Shown here in pieces: positions 9,079 through 17,686 of a stretch of DNA of 64,000 nucleotides. How positions within the stretch are numbered: the first letter of the stretch is position 1; the number at the start of each line of letters is the position of its first letter. Source of the DNA: Rothia mucilaginosa. Lineage in GTDB: Bacteria > Actinomycetota > Actinomycetes > Actinomycetales > Micrococcaceae. The stretch spans positions 1,488,001 to 1,552,000 of the forward strand of contig NZ_CP079822.1 of NCBI RefSeq assembly GCF_019334805.1, given 5' to 3'. Below the pieces are notes generated by a model that ran no database searches, was not told the origin of the DNA, and saw only the letters and a program-made list of their open reading frames with translations. The translations under genes and the position numbers were made by a program.

Positions 9079-9942
9079 CTAGCCGGCGTGAACGTCTTCG
9101 TCGTGTACGTTCTCGTGGCACAAATCCTCGTGCAGAATATCCCGCGCCGGATGCAACCGCGCCCGCTCCTCCGCAGCACGGTCAGACAGCGAATAAAACC
9201 ACGTAATGTGCTCGCACACCCGCTCATAGGCCGCCTGCTCATCGTGAGAAGCAATCGCCTCAATAATGCCGTAATGCTGCTGCTGCAACGTGCGCTTGAC
9301 CGCCTCCCAATCCTTCAAGAAAGGAACCGCCTCCTGCACATAACTCATCGTCGCCATGTGCAGAGAGTCAATCACCGTATCAAGCACAATATTGCCGCCA
9401 AGCTTCGACAGCTCATAGTGAAAACGCGTATCGCAGAAATGGAAACGCTCATCGCTGATCTGCTCATCCATCTCCGCCAGATGCACGCGCGCCCGCTCCA
9501 GCGCTGCTTCACGCTCCGGGGTGTCCGGCGCTGCCGCTGCCGCACGGGCGGCGGGGCCCTCCAACAGCAGGCGGGTTGAGACAACATCCTTCACCGGCAG
9601 GCTACGGGTCGCAATGTGCATGCGCAACGCCCAGCTGAGCGCATCCGACGGCTCCGAAATGATAATCGCACCCGACTTCGGGCCCGAACCAGTGCTGGAA
9701 CGAATCAGACCCAGCGCGTTCAAAACCCTCAAACCCTCACGGACCGAGGGGCGGGAAATGCCGTGTCGTGCGGCAAGCTCACGTTCGGAAGGGAGCTTAT
9801 CGCCCACACGCAACTCACCCAGGCGTAGGCGCCGCTCAAAGGTCTCCAGGATGATGCTGTAGCTGCGGTCCGCCAGAATCGGCTGGCGCTCAACCGCAGG
9901 GGGCGCCTCAGCAGGCTGGGTGTCGTCATGAGAACGAGGCAT
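9079..9942 (-). CDS. lldR: GntR/FadR-family regulator, LldR-like (L-lactate responsive)
   Basis: A 287-residue regulator with a GntR winged helix-turn-helix (about 28-95: GDKLPSERELAARHGISRPS-VREGLRVLNALGLI) and a C-terminal all-helical FCD ligand domain (about 110-245). The FCD metal-site pattern is seen in RFHYELSKLGGN and the QQHYGIIEAI helix. It lies next to lctP and opposite lutABC, and two palindromes fitting the LldR consensus TNGTNNNACNA sit before lctP, so a lactate-sensing repressor is the best call. The last ~20 residues are His/Asp/Glu-rich (HEDLCHENVHDEDVHAG), which is unusual and may bind metal. Start ATG has AGGAG. Confidence 0.8.
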   Translation of the reverse strand: MPRSHDDTQPAEAPPAVERQPILADRSYSIILETFERRLRLGELRVGDKLPSERELAARHGISRPSVREGLRVLNALGLIRSSTGSGPKSGAIIISEPSDALSWALRMHIATRSLPVKDVVSTRLLLEGPAARAAAAAPDTPEREAALERARVHLAEMDEQISDERFHFCDTRFHYELSKLGGNIVLDTVIDSLHMATMSYVQEAVPFLKDWEAVKRTLQQQHYGIIEAIASHDEQAAYERVCEHITWFYSLSDRAAEERARLHPARDILHEDLCHENVHDEDVHAG

Positions 9943-10027
9943 AGTCTCTCCTGATAACGAGGCTGATAACGAAAAGAAATACCCTGTGTTTGAGCTAAAT
10001 CAGAGATATTTCGGGCTATTCGTTGAG

Positions 10028-10058
10028 TGGTCAGGGCATATTGGGTGGTCAGGGCATA
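10028..10058. promoter_or_regulatory. Tandem TGGTCAGGGCATA repeats upstream of lldR
   Basis: Two identical 13-bp copies, 18 bp start to start, lie 86-116 bp before the lldR start. The first six bases equal one half of the TGGTCAGACCA operators of lctP, while the second half has diverged. They may be weak autoregulatory LldR sites (inference). Confidence 0.4.
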
Positions 10059-10061
10059 AAA

Positions 10062-10099
10062 AGCGGGGCGGCGATACCGGAAAGGTACGCCGCCCCGCT
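10062..10099 (-). terminator. Intrinsic terminator of lctP
   Basis: A 12-bp perfect stem AGCGGGGCGGCG / CGCCGCCCCGCT with a 14-nt loop. On the minus strand it is followed directly by TTTTTAT, a textbook rho-independent terminator. It separates lctP transcription from lldR. Confidence 0.85.
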
Positions 10100-10182
10100 G
10101 TGGCCTCCGGTCAAACCGGGGCGAATGTCCTACTGTTCGTGAAGCGGATGCTTCAGGAACTCTCTAAAACCTGAGCTTCAGA

Positions 10183-11856
10183 TTAGGGAATCATGAAGGA
10201 CAGCACGTTGGTCTGCAGGAAGACCAGGACGCAGACGAACAGGAGCATAGCGAAGGACCAGGGGAGGACAGCCTTGAGGATGTCGGATTCCTTGCCTTCC
10301 ATGTCCACGGAGGTAGCAGCAATAGCCAGCGACTGCGGGGAGATCATCTTACCGACCACACCACCGGTGGTGTTAGCAGCCAGCATGAGCTCGGGGGTTG
10401 CTCCGTGGATACCTGCGTGCTGCAGGTTCTCAGCAGCAGACACCTGCAGCTTGGCGAACAGTGCGTTCGCACTGGTGTCCGAACCGGTCACAGCGGTACC
10501 GATCCAGCCCAGAGCCGGTGCGAGGAACGCGTAGACGGTGCCCAGGCCTGCCAGGAAGGTACCCATAGCAATGGTCTGACCGGAGAAGTTCATGACGTAT
10601 GCCAGTGCCAGAACCGAAGCAATGGTCAGGATGGACCAACGCATGCGGTAGACAACGGAACCGAACTCGGTGAAGATTGCCGGGAACTTGAAGGCGTAGC
10701 GGCCCTTCTCGTTGAAGAAGAAGTAGACGACAGCAACAACCAGACCGGAGATGATCAGCAGGGTGCCGGGGTTGGACATCCACGCGAAGTTGTAGACTGC
10801 ATCCTTGACGGGCTTGCCGTCAGCGGTGACGAGGCGGGAGCTCAGAGCCTGGATATCAATCTTGATGACGAAGCTCTTCAGCCATGCCTTCAGGCCAGCG
10901 TGCAGGTTAGCAACACCGAAGATTGCAACGACGATGACGTAGGGCAGCAGTGCCATCCAGACACGAACGGCGGGCAGAGCTTCCTTCTCTTCAGCCTGTG
11001 CGGGCAGACCGTAGCGTTCACGAACGCCTGCGACGCCGCGCGGCTTCCAGAACTGTAGGAAGACAACAGCAACACCCATGGAGACGATGCAAGCAACAAC
11101 GTCGGTCAGGTTGTATGCGGGGGTAGCAGCGGTGACCCACTGTGCAATTGCGAAGGAGACACCGATAATCAGTGCGGGCAGCCATGCATCCTTCAGACCC
11201 TTCATACCGTCAAGGATGACGAGCAGGATGAGCGGAACGAGCATTGCCAGGAACGGAGCCTGGTGACCAACGATGGTTGCGATAACGTGTGGGTCCTTGC
11301 CGCCAACGTCAGCTGCGGTGGTGATCGGGACAGCAACTGCGCCGAATGCCACGGGTGCGGTGTTAGCGATCAGAACGGTGACAGCAGCCTTAAGGGGCTT
11401 AACGCCCAGGGAGAGAATCATGGTTGCGGTAATTGCAACGGGAGCGCCGAAGCCAGCCAGTGCCTCGAGCAGACCGCCGAAGCAGAATGCGATGAGGATA
11501 GCCTGGATGCGCAGGTCGCCGCCGCCGAGGCGGTCGAAGACGCGGCGCAGATCTTCAAAGCGGCCGGAAAGGACGGTGATCTGGTAGAACCAGATGGCTC
11601 CCAGAATCACCCAGCAGATGACCAGGCCGTAGATGCCACCGCGGATGGCGCTCAGACCGGCGAGGTCAGCGGGCATGTGGAAGCCCAGGACTGCTACGAG
11701 GATAGATGCTGCCAGTGCCACGAGTGCGGACCAGTGAGCGCGTGCCTTGACGCCCAGTAGCATCACGAAGAAGGTGAGGAGGGGAATGGTTGCCACGAGT
11801 GCGCTGAGGCCGAGGCTACCTCCCACTGCATTGGTTACAGCGGTATAAGTTTCCAC
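10183..11856 (-). CDS. lctP: L-lactate permease (LctP family)
   Basis: A 557-residue polytopic transporter, about 12-14 helices, that imports L-lactate (and often glycolate) with protons. Recognisable segments are GGLLEALAGFGAPVAITATM, LIANTAPVAFGAVAVPI, FLAPALGWIGTAVTGSDTSANALF and AANTTGGVVGKMISPQSLAIA, all typical of LctP/LldP. The start codon is GTG at 11856, after AAAGGAG. Two LldR-type operators are 35-103 bp upstream, one of them just before the likely promoter start, which fits repression lifted by lactate. Its own terminator at 10062 isolates it from lldR. Confidence 0.93.
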   Translation of the reverse strand: METYTAVTNAVGGSLGLSALVATIPLLTFFVMLLGVKARAHWSALVALAASILVAVLGFHMPADLAGLSAIRGGIYGLVICWVILGAIWFYQITVLSGRFEDLRRVFDRLGGGDLRIQAILIAFCFGGLLEALAGFGAPVAITATMILSLGVKPLKAAVTVLIANTAPVAFGAVAVPITTAADVGGKDPHVIATIVGHQAPFLAMLVPLILLVILDGMKGLKDAWLPALIIGVSFAIAQWVTAATPAYNLTDVVACIVSMGVAVVFLQFWKPRGVAGVRERYGLPAQAEEKEALPAVRVWMALLPYVIVVAIFGVANLHAGLKAWLKSFVIKIDIQALSSRLVTADGKPVKDAVYNFAWMSNPGTLLIISGLVVAVVYFFFNEKGRYAFKFPAIFTEFGSVVYRMRWSILTIASVLALAYVMNFSGQTIAMGTFLAGLGTVYAFLAPALGWIGTAVTGSDTSANALFAKLQVSAAENLQHAGIHGATPELMLAANTTGGVVGKMISPQSLAIAATSVDMEGKESDILKAVLPWSFAMLLFVCVLVFLQTNVLSFMIP

Positions 11857-11890
11857 TGGAACTCCTTTGGTTCAGGGTGTGTCTTGTATG

Positions 11891-11901
11891 TGGTCAGACC
11901 A
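11891..11901. promoter_or_regulatory. LldR-type operator, proximal
   Basis: TGGTCAGACCA is a perfect 11-bp palindrome around a central base and fits TNGTNNNACNA. It lies 35 bp upstream of the lctP start, next to a TATCTA-like -10 element on the minus strand. Confidence 0.7.
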
Positions 11902-11948
11902 TAGATAATTCCGCCGGGGAACGAGTCATTGTTTCCCATACGGGGATG

Positions 11949-11959
11949 TGGTCAGACCA
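11949..11959. promoter_or_regulatory. LldR-type operator, distal
   Basis: A second identical TGGTCAGACCA, 58 bp (between five and six helical turns) from the first. Both share the longer context ATGTGGTCAGACCAT. Two sites would allow looping or cooperative binding over the lctP promoter. Confidence 0.7.
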
Positions 11960-12700
11960 TTGATCGCATGTTTAGAAGAGTACCGGATAGTGCGGCGTTT
12001 CACCAAAAGTGACCTGACTCATTTTTGTGGAAGGCGACCGGAACCTGGGCTCGCTTCCAGTGAAACTGCCGAAATATTGCGGTTCTGATAGTTAATTCCA
12101 GGTTCTGAAACTCGAATATTTTCAGATACATCACGAGTTGGGTGTATGGGTCATTGGTTTACCCAGGGGAGAGTCTTCATTTGGACGTATATACCCGAAA
12201 AGAATGTTGTTTTAAAAAGGAAAAGCCCCATAAAACAACCATAAAATCTTCAGAACGGCGGATTTCTAGGGGGTTTATGGTCCACTTCTGTGTGTTTGAT
12301 AAATGTTCAATCTGCGAAAAGAATATAGGGGTCTTACGGGGGGTGCATGGGAGATGAGGTCACATGTACCGGAAGGTAGGGAAATATACCTTAAGGTCAG
12401 GTCGACCTAACCGGTTATTTAACAAGGAAAGTATGTGCTATTCCAACTAGAGAAAAGCCGCCCAACGGTGTTAAATGGCTAGAAAGATAAAAGACATCAC
12501 CACGGTTTCTGATCCCACCGCATCCCACCTCCACTTGGGGCGCGCACATTAGCCGGAACCATCCGGCCCAGCTTCCCCGACTCAATACATCTGAGTCGCT
12601 TCTTTGGAAGACCGAACTTGTTCGGACTGTGCCCCGCCTGCCCCAGACGCAGGCGGTGAGACCGAGAAACTCTGAACACAGAGGAAAGGACGGACAAGTC
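11960..12700. other. lctP-lutA divergent intergenic region
   Basis: A long regulatory stretch that should contain the lut promoter. It has two further perfect palindromes: AGGTCGACCT at 12399-12408 and CCGAACTTGTTCGG at 12612-12625, the latter 76 bp before lutA. No further TGGTCAGACCA copy occurs on the lutA side. A 71-codon open frame at 12142-12357 has no ribosome site and atypical composition and is not called. Confidence 0.45.
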
Positions 12701-13495
12701 ATGCGCATTGCACTCTTCTCTACGTGCATCGTTGACGGCATGTACCCCCGCGTAGCACGCGCCACCGTCGAAATTCTTGAGCGCCTGGGCCACGAGGTTG
12801 TCTTCCCCCCGAACCAGACCTGCTGCTCTCAGATGCACGTCAACTCCGGTTACTTCGATGACGGTTACGAAGTCATCAAGAACCACGTTGAAGCTTTCGA
12901 CTCCTGGGACTGGGACGTAGCTGTTGCACCCTCCGGCTCCTGCGTTGCTTCCCTGCGTCACCAGCAGGCAATGGTCGCACGTAGCCGCGGCGACGAAGCG
13001 CTGGCTCTGAAGGCAGAGCAGATTGCTTCCCGCACCTTCGAGCTTTCCCAGCTGCTAATCGACATCCTGGGCATCACCAACGCTGCCGAGCAGCTCGGCT
13101 CCTACTTCCCCGAGCACGTCACCTACCACAGCTCCTGCCACGGTATGCGTATGCTCGGCCTGGGCACCCGCCAGCAGGACCTGGTCCGCACCGTCGAAGG
13201 CATCAAGTACACCCAGCTCGAGGGCATGGACCAGTGCTGCGGCTTCGGTGGTACCTTCTCCTTCAAGAACGCTGACGTCTCCGGCGCAATGGTCAACGAC
13301 AAGGCAGACAACGTTGAAGCAACCGGTGCTTCCGTCTGCACCGGCGGCGACTGCTCCTGCCTGATGAACATCGGCGGTGCGCTGATGCGTCGCGGCTCGG
13401 ACGTTCAGACCATCCACTTCGCTGAGATCCTCGCATCCACCAAGGAAAACCCGCTCAAGATTAACTCCGAGCGTGTTGAGCTCTCGATCGGCTAA
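12701..13495 (+). CDS. lutA: Lactate utilization protein A (CCG-domain Fe-S subunit)
   Basis: LutA, with LutB and LutC, oxidises L-lactate to pyruvate in many bacteria that lack the flavin LldD. The 264-residue protein has two cysteine-rich CCG domains: TCCSQMHVNSGY with GSCVASLRH, and SSCHGMRMLG with QCCGFGGTFSFKNADVSGAMV and CTGGDCSCLMNIGG. These bind an Fe-S cluster as in heterodisulfide reductase subunit B. The start at 12701 is set by the family N-terminus MRIALFSTCIVDGMYP; the frame is open 72 nt more upstream without family likeness. First gene of lutABC, 16 bp before lutB. Confidence 0.94.
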   Translation: MRIALFSTCIVDGMYPRVARATVEILERLGHEVVFPPNQTCCSQMHVNSGYFDDGYEVIKNHVEAFDSWDWDVAVAPSGSCVASLRHQQAMVARSRGDEALALKAEQIASRTFELSQLLIDILGITNAAEQLGSYFPEHVTYHSSCHGMRMLGLGTRQQDLVRTVEGIKYTQLEGMDQCCGFGGTFSFKNADVSGAMVNDKADNVEATGASVCTGGDCSCLMNIGGALMRRGSDVQTIHFAEILASTKENPLKINSERVELSIG

Positions 13496-13511
13496 GGAAA
13501 GATAAGACCTC

Positions 13512-15149
13512 ATGACCGCTATTCAGCTTGGTATGCCCAAGGTCGTTCACTACGGCGAGGGCAACATTTTCGAAGAAACCCCCTTCCCCAAGTACGCGAA
13601 GGAAGAGCTCAAGAACGAGCAGCTACGCGCCAACCTGCGCTTCGTGACCCACGCGATCCGTAACAAGCGCGCACGCGTCACCGCAGAGGTGCCCGACTGG
13701 CAGGACCTGCGTAACACCGGTGAGTCCGTCAAGAACTACGTTCTGGCGAACCTGCCCGAGCTGCTCGAACAGTTCGAGCGTAACTTCACTGCCGCAGGCG
13801 GCCACGTGCACTGGGCACGCAACGCCACCGAGGCGAACCAGATTGCTCTGGACCTGATTCGCGAGCAGGGCGTGGACGAAATCATCAAGATTAAGTCCAT
13901 GGCAACCGCAGAGACCGGCCTGAACGAATTCCTCGAGGAAAATGGCATCAACGCTATTGAGACCGACCTCGCGGAAGAAATCGTCCAGCTCGGCCACGAC
14001 CGCCCCTCCCACATTCTGGTGCCCGCAATTCACCGCAACCGCCGCGAAATCCGCGACATCTTCCTGCGCGAAATTGAGGGTATTAACCCGGACATCACCG
14101 ATGAGCCGGCAGAACTGGCAGAGGCATCGCGTAACCGTCTGCGTAACAAGTTCCTGAACACCACCGTGGCAGTCTCCGGCACCAACTTCGGTATTGCTGA
14201 GACCGGTACCCTGACCATCGTGGAGTCCGAAGGTAACGGCCGTATGTGCCTGACCCTGCCCGACACCCTCATTACCTTCATGGGTATTGAGAAGATTCTG
14301 CCCACCTTCCAGGACTACGAGGCATTCCTGCAGCTGCTGCCCCGTTCCTCCACCGGTGAGCGCATGAACCCCTACACCTCCATGTGGACCGGTGTGACCC
14401 CCGGTGACGGCCCGCAGAACATGCACGTCATCCTCATCGACAACGGCCGTACCGCCGTTCTGTCCGACGAGCTGGGTCGCCAGGCACTGCGTTGCATCCG
14501 CTGCTCCGCTTGCATGAACGTGTGCCCCGTGTACGAGCGCGCAGGCGGTCACGCCTACGGCTCCACCTACCCGGGCCCCATCGGCGCGATTCTGTCCCCG
14601 CAGCTCTCCGGTATCGAGGCTGCAGAGAACAACTCCCTGCCGTACGCATCCTCTCTCTGTGGCGCTTGCTACGAAGTTTGCCCCGTGAAGATTAACTTCC
14701 CTGAGGTCCTCGTGCATCTGCGCGCTAAGGATGTTGAGTCCCAGCACGCTGTCCGCGAGTTCGAGGGCAACAAGAAGGCTCCCTTCTCGCAGATGGACGG
14801 CATGATGCTTGGTGCGAAGAAGCTCTTCACCTCCGGCAAGATGATGTCGATTGCAGAGCGTGGTCTGCCCATGTCCCGCCTTATCAGCGGCCGCAAGCAC
14901 AAGATCACCGCTGTTCCCGGTATCGTCAGCGGCTGGACCGCTTACCGCGACATCCCCGAGCCCCCCAAGGAATCTTTCCGCAACTGGTGGAAGAAGGAGA
15001 AGGGTCAGGCTCCGGCACGCGATAACGCACAGCGCGTTGACATTCAGGCCCTCATCGAGGCAAACAAGGGTAAGGTCGCTGAGGCGGCAGCAAACGCCAA
15101 GGCAGCTATGGACGCCCAGGCAGCCCGTGAAGCTAAGGAGAACAACTAA
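13512..15149 (+). CDS. lutB: Lactate utilization protein B (LUD domain plus two 4Fe-4S clusters)
   Basis: A 545-residue subunit. Residues ~70-300 form the LUD domain (NATEANQIALDLIREQGV, KIKSMATAETGLNEFLEENG, ETGTLTIVESEGNGR). Then come two ferredoxin-like cysteine groups, CIRCSACMNVCPVYERAGGH near 327 and CGACYEVCPVKINFPE near 383. The C-terminus ends in a long Ala-rich helix (from about 500) that is longer than in most LutB. ATG follows AAGGAAAG. The stop overlaps the lutC start as TAATG, so B and C are translationally coupled. Confidence 0.94.
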   Translation: MTAIQLGMPKVVHYGEGNIFEETPFPKYAKEELKNEQLRANLRFVTHAIRNKRARVTAEVPDWQDLRNTGESVKNYVLANLPELLEQFERNFTAAGGHVHWARNATEANQIALDLIREQGVDEIIKIKSMATAETGLNEFLEENGINAIETDLAEEIVQLGHDRPSHILVPAIHRNRREIRDIFLREIEGINPDITDEPAELAEASRNRLRNKFLNTTVAVSGTNFGIAETGTLTIVESEGNGRMCLTLPDTLITFMGIEKILPTFQDYEAFLQLLPRSSTGERMNPYTSMWTGVTPGDGPQNMHVILIDNGRTAVLSDELGRQALRCIRCSACMNVCPVYERAGGHAYGSTYPGPIGAILSPQLSGIEAAENNSLPYASSLCGACYEVCPVKINFPEVLVHLRAKDVESQHAVREFEGNKKAPFSQMDGMMLGAKKLFTSGKMMSIAERGLPMSRLISGRKHKITAVPGIVSGWTAYRDIPEPPKESFRNWWKKEKGQAPARDNAQRVDIQALIEANKGKVAEAAANAKAAMDAQAAREAKENN

Positions 15150-15793
15150 TGTCCTCTGCTAAGGAAGATATCCTCGCACGTATCCGCTCGTCCCTGGCTG
15201 ACGCACCCGTCGCCCCCGAGCCCGTACGTAACTACCGCCGCGTCAGCGAGCTGAACGAAGAGCAGACCATTGAGATGCTCGTCGACCGCCTCATTGACTA
15301 CAAGGCAAACGTGTTCCACGCGAACAAGGAGAACATCTCCGAGGTCATCGCAGAGCGCCTGGGTGAAAAGTCCACCTACGTGGTTCCCGAGGGCCTGAAC
15401 ATGGAGTGGCTACCGGCTGACACCGCTGACCGCAAGCGCGTCACCGACTCCGGTAGCACCCTCAAGCCCGGCTGCCTGAGCCTGAAGGAACTGGACGCAG
15501 TTGACGCTGTAGTCACCGGTTCGACCGTCTCCTGCGCAGAGACCGGCACGATCTTCTTGAACACCAACCCCGATGAAGGTCGCCGCGCCATTTCCCTGGT
15601 GCCTGACCACCACATCTGCGTGGTGCCCCGTTCCACCGTGGTGGAGCTGGTTCCCGAGTCGATCGAGCGTATCACCTACACCCGCCCCGTGACCATGATT
15701 TCCGGTCCGTCGGCAACCAGTGATATCGAGCTGATCCGTGTGGAGGGCGTGCACGGCCCCCGTACCCTGGACGTCATCATCTACGACGCCTAA
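15149..15793 (+). CDS. lutC: Lactate utilization protein C (LUD domain)
   Basis: A 214-residue single LUD-domain subunit. Landmarks are MSSAKEDILARIRSSLADAP, VVPEGLNMEWLP, AVVTGSTVSCAETGTIFLNT, LVPDHHICVVP and MISGPSATSDIELIRVEGVHGP-RTLDVI, the last being the hallmark C-terminal block. It acts with LutA and LutB in L-lactate oxidation. It starts on the last base of the lutB stop codon and is followed by an intrinsic terminator, which closes the operon. Confidence 0.94.
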   Translation: MSSAKEDILARIRSSLADAPVAPEPVRNYRRVSELNEEQTIEMLVDRLIDYKANVFHANKENISEVIAERLGEKSTYVVPEGLNMEWLPADTADRKRVTDSGSTLKPGCLSLKELDAVDAVVTGSTVSCAETGTIFLNTNPDEGRRAISLVPDHHICVVPRSTVVELVPESIERITYTRPVTMISGPSATSDIELIRVEGVHGPRTLDVIIYDA

Positions 15794-15818
15794 GGTGCAG
15801 CGCCAGAAGGCAAACCTC

Positions 15819-15862
15819 TAAAGAAACCGCCCGAGAGCTAAGGCTCCCGGGCGGTTTCTTTA
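15819..15862 (+). terminator. Terminator of lutABC
   Basis: Stem TAAAGAAACCGCCCG / CGGGCGGTTTCTTTA with extra pairing GAGC/GCTC near the loop, and a T-rich 3' arm. Confidence 0.85.
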
Positions 15863-15916
15863 TGCCCTCGCGGCTTCTGCATCTTTCAGAGCTAGAGAGC
15901 GGCGGAGAAGATACGC

Positions 15917-15950
15917 GAACGGTGGCGGGCCCATGTACCCGCCACCGTTC
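15917..15950 (-). terminator. Stem-loop downstream of the molybdopterin oxidoreductase gene
   Basis: A perfect 13-bp stem GAACGGTGGCGGG / CCCGCCACCGTTC around an 8-nt loop, 57 nt past the stop of the minus-strand gene; no T-tract. Confidence 0.6.
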
Positions 15951-16006
15951 TGTGCTTTATAGGGTGGTGTATCGACGGTTAGCGTCGTAGCGCCCCGTGA
16001 GGGTGC

Positions 16007-17566
16007 TTAGGCGCGTGCGTCGAAGTGCTGCAGACCGGAGTCCTCGCGGCTACCGCCCTGGCCATCGCCAACATCGCGGTAATCCTTGATCCACTCGATC
16101 TTCTGAACCCACTTGACCATCTTGTAGCCGTGCATGGAGTCCGCACGCAGACGGAGCGGGCCACCGTACACATCCGGCAGGGGCTTGTCGTTCATGCCCC
16201 ACGCCAGGATGGTCTCATCTTCCATTGCCATGGAGATGTCCAGGCACTCGTAGTAGGGTTCGGTCGGTCGGCCGTCGTAGGTGTGGCCCACGTGGCCGAA
16301 GGAGGTCACCATAACGTAGCGTGCCTCGTCGGTCTTCTCGACCAGTGCGAGAACGTCGCGCAGGCGCACGCCCTCCCACTTGGCGATGCCGGTCCAACCC
16401 TGCATGCAGGTGTGCATGGTGATGTTGACTTCCTTGCCCAGCTGCTTGAGCTCGTCAATGCTCAGGGACTTGGATTCCTTCACCAGACCGCCCAGCTCCA
16501 GACGGTAGTCAACGAACTCGTGCTCCTTCAGACGGTTCCACTCGGTGCTCTCACGCTCTGTCGGCGGGCGAGTGTTAACCCAGTGGAAGGGCGAAATATC
16601 GGCATCGGTGAAGGTCTTCTTCTGCACCTGACGGGAGGTGATACGGTCCAGCAGGACGTTACGAATCGGCTGGGTTAGACCCCAAATGAAGGTCTGGGTG
16701 AATCGCAGGTCGCGCAGGGACCAGTACGAAGCAAAGATCCACAGAGCGACGGCAAAGACAATACCGCCAATGAGCATGGTGACTGCCTGAGCGAACTGTG
16801 CTGCGTCCACCTCGTTATAGGGCTTGTTCAGCATCATGTGGGCGATGTTGTACTGGGGGTGAACCACGAACACCAGAGCCACGTGAATAACAGTGAATAC
16901 GCAGTAGAAGGCCATACCCAGGAAGTGGATGGAACGTGCGGTCTGGCGGTTACGGAAGAGGCGCACGTAGCCGGGGAAACGGCCGCAGAATGCCGGGCTC
17001 ATAATCGGGCCGGTTGCAATCATCAGCGGTGCCACAATGAACACCACGGTGAAGTACATGATCTGCTGCAGAGCGTCGTACGGCTGGAAGTGCTCAATCG
17101 AGGGAATCTGGAAGCCAGCGTAAATCTGGATGGATTCCCACGCCTGCGGGATGATGTCCCAGCTGGTCGGGACGATGCGGCGCCACTGGCCGGTCAGGAA
17201 TAGCAAGGAGACGTAGACGAGACCGTTAGCAATCCAGATAAAAGTAACTAGAGCGTGCCATGCACGGCCGAGACCAATCTGGCCGTTACCGGGTAGGGAG
17301 ATAAGCGGCGACAGTCGACGCTGGTCGTCGCGGGCAGTGAACTCACCGGGGACAGTCGAAACCTTGTCCTTGGTGAACTTGAGCCACTCGGAACCCGGGG
17401 TGCATTGGTTGTTCCAGTACAGACGGGGGTGAGAGGCGAGAACTTCCCAACCTGAACGAATCAGGAAGCCCATCATAATGAAGTTGATGAAGTGCGTAAT
17501 TCGGAGCCATGACGGGAAGTCTAGCTCTACGCCACCAGTGCTCGCGGTGAGGAGTAGTTGGTGCAT
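16007..17566 (-). CDS. Membrane-anchored molybdopterin oxidoreductase (b-type cytochrome fused to sulfite-oxidase-like domain)
   Basis: A 519-residue fusion. Residues ~20-310 hold about five or six membrane helices with histidines placed as in cytochrome b561/hydrogenase cytochrome b: ITHFINF (His25), GRAWHALVTF, RSIHFLGMAF and TVIHVALVF, likely ligands for two haems. Residues ~340-505 form an oxidoreductase molybdopterin-binding domain with the putative Mo-ligand cysteine in MHTCMQGWTG and a GPLRLRADSMHGYKMVKWVQ substrate/cofactor block. Topology suggests electron exchange between a Moco site and the quinone pool; the substrate is unknown. The start at 17566 follows AAGGA at ideal spacing; an in-frame ATG at 17602 has no such site. 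A long structured leader precedes it. Confidence 0.85.
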   Translation of the reverse strand: MHQLLLTASTGGVELDFPSWLRITHFINFIMMGFLIRSGWEVLASHPRLYWNNQCTPGSEWLKFTKDKVSTVPGEFTARDDQRRLSPLISLPGNGQIGLGRAWHALVTFIWIANGLVYVSLLFLTGQWRRIVPTSWDIIPQAWESIQIYAGFQIPSIEHFQPYDALQQIMYFTVVFIVAPLMIATGPIMSPAFCGRFPGYVRLFRNRQTARSIHFLGMAFYCVFTVIHVALVFVVHPQYNIAHMMLNKPYNEVDAAQFAQAVTMLIGGIVFAVALWIFASYWSLRDLRFTQTFIWGLTQPIRNVLLDRITSRQVQKKTFTDADISPFHWVNTRPPTERESTEWNRLKEHEFVDYRLELGGLVKESKSLSIDELKQLGKEVNITMHTCMQGWTGIAKWEGVRLRDVLALVEKTDEARYVMVTSFGHVGHTYDGRPTEPYYECLDISMAMEDETILAWGMNDKPLPDVYGGPLRLRADSMHGYKMVKWVQKIEWIKDYRDVGDGQGGSREDSGLQHFDARA

Positions 17567-17638
17567 GATTTTTCCTTCGGAAATGACTGTGTGTGCAGAC
17601 AATCGTTAGGATTCAGTGCGAGGCCTTGAGATGTGAGG

Positions 17639-17665
17639 TTAGAAATAATTACCTTTCTGACCCAT
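17639..17665 (-). CDS. Possible 8-residue leader peptide upstream of the Mo oxidoreductase
   Basis: ATG at 17665 stands 5 nt after an unusually strong ribosome site, GGAGGAGG, and encodes MGQKGNYF before TAA. It lies just 3' of the structured leader at 17687-17782 and 72 nt before the main start. Only its position and ribosome site support it; the peptide has no known likeness. Confidence 0.25.
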   Translation of the reverse strand: MGQKGNYF

Positions 17666-17686
17666 ATAATCCTCCTCCGTGGTTGG

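Noticed and set aside
12142..12357. A 71-codon frame between lctP and lutA
   Set aside because: No ribosome site, atypical residues for this genome, and it lies in a regulatory region.
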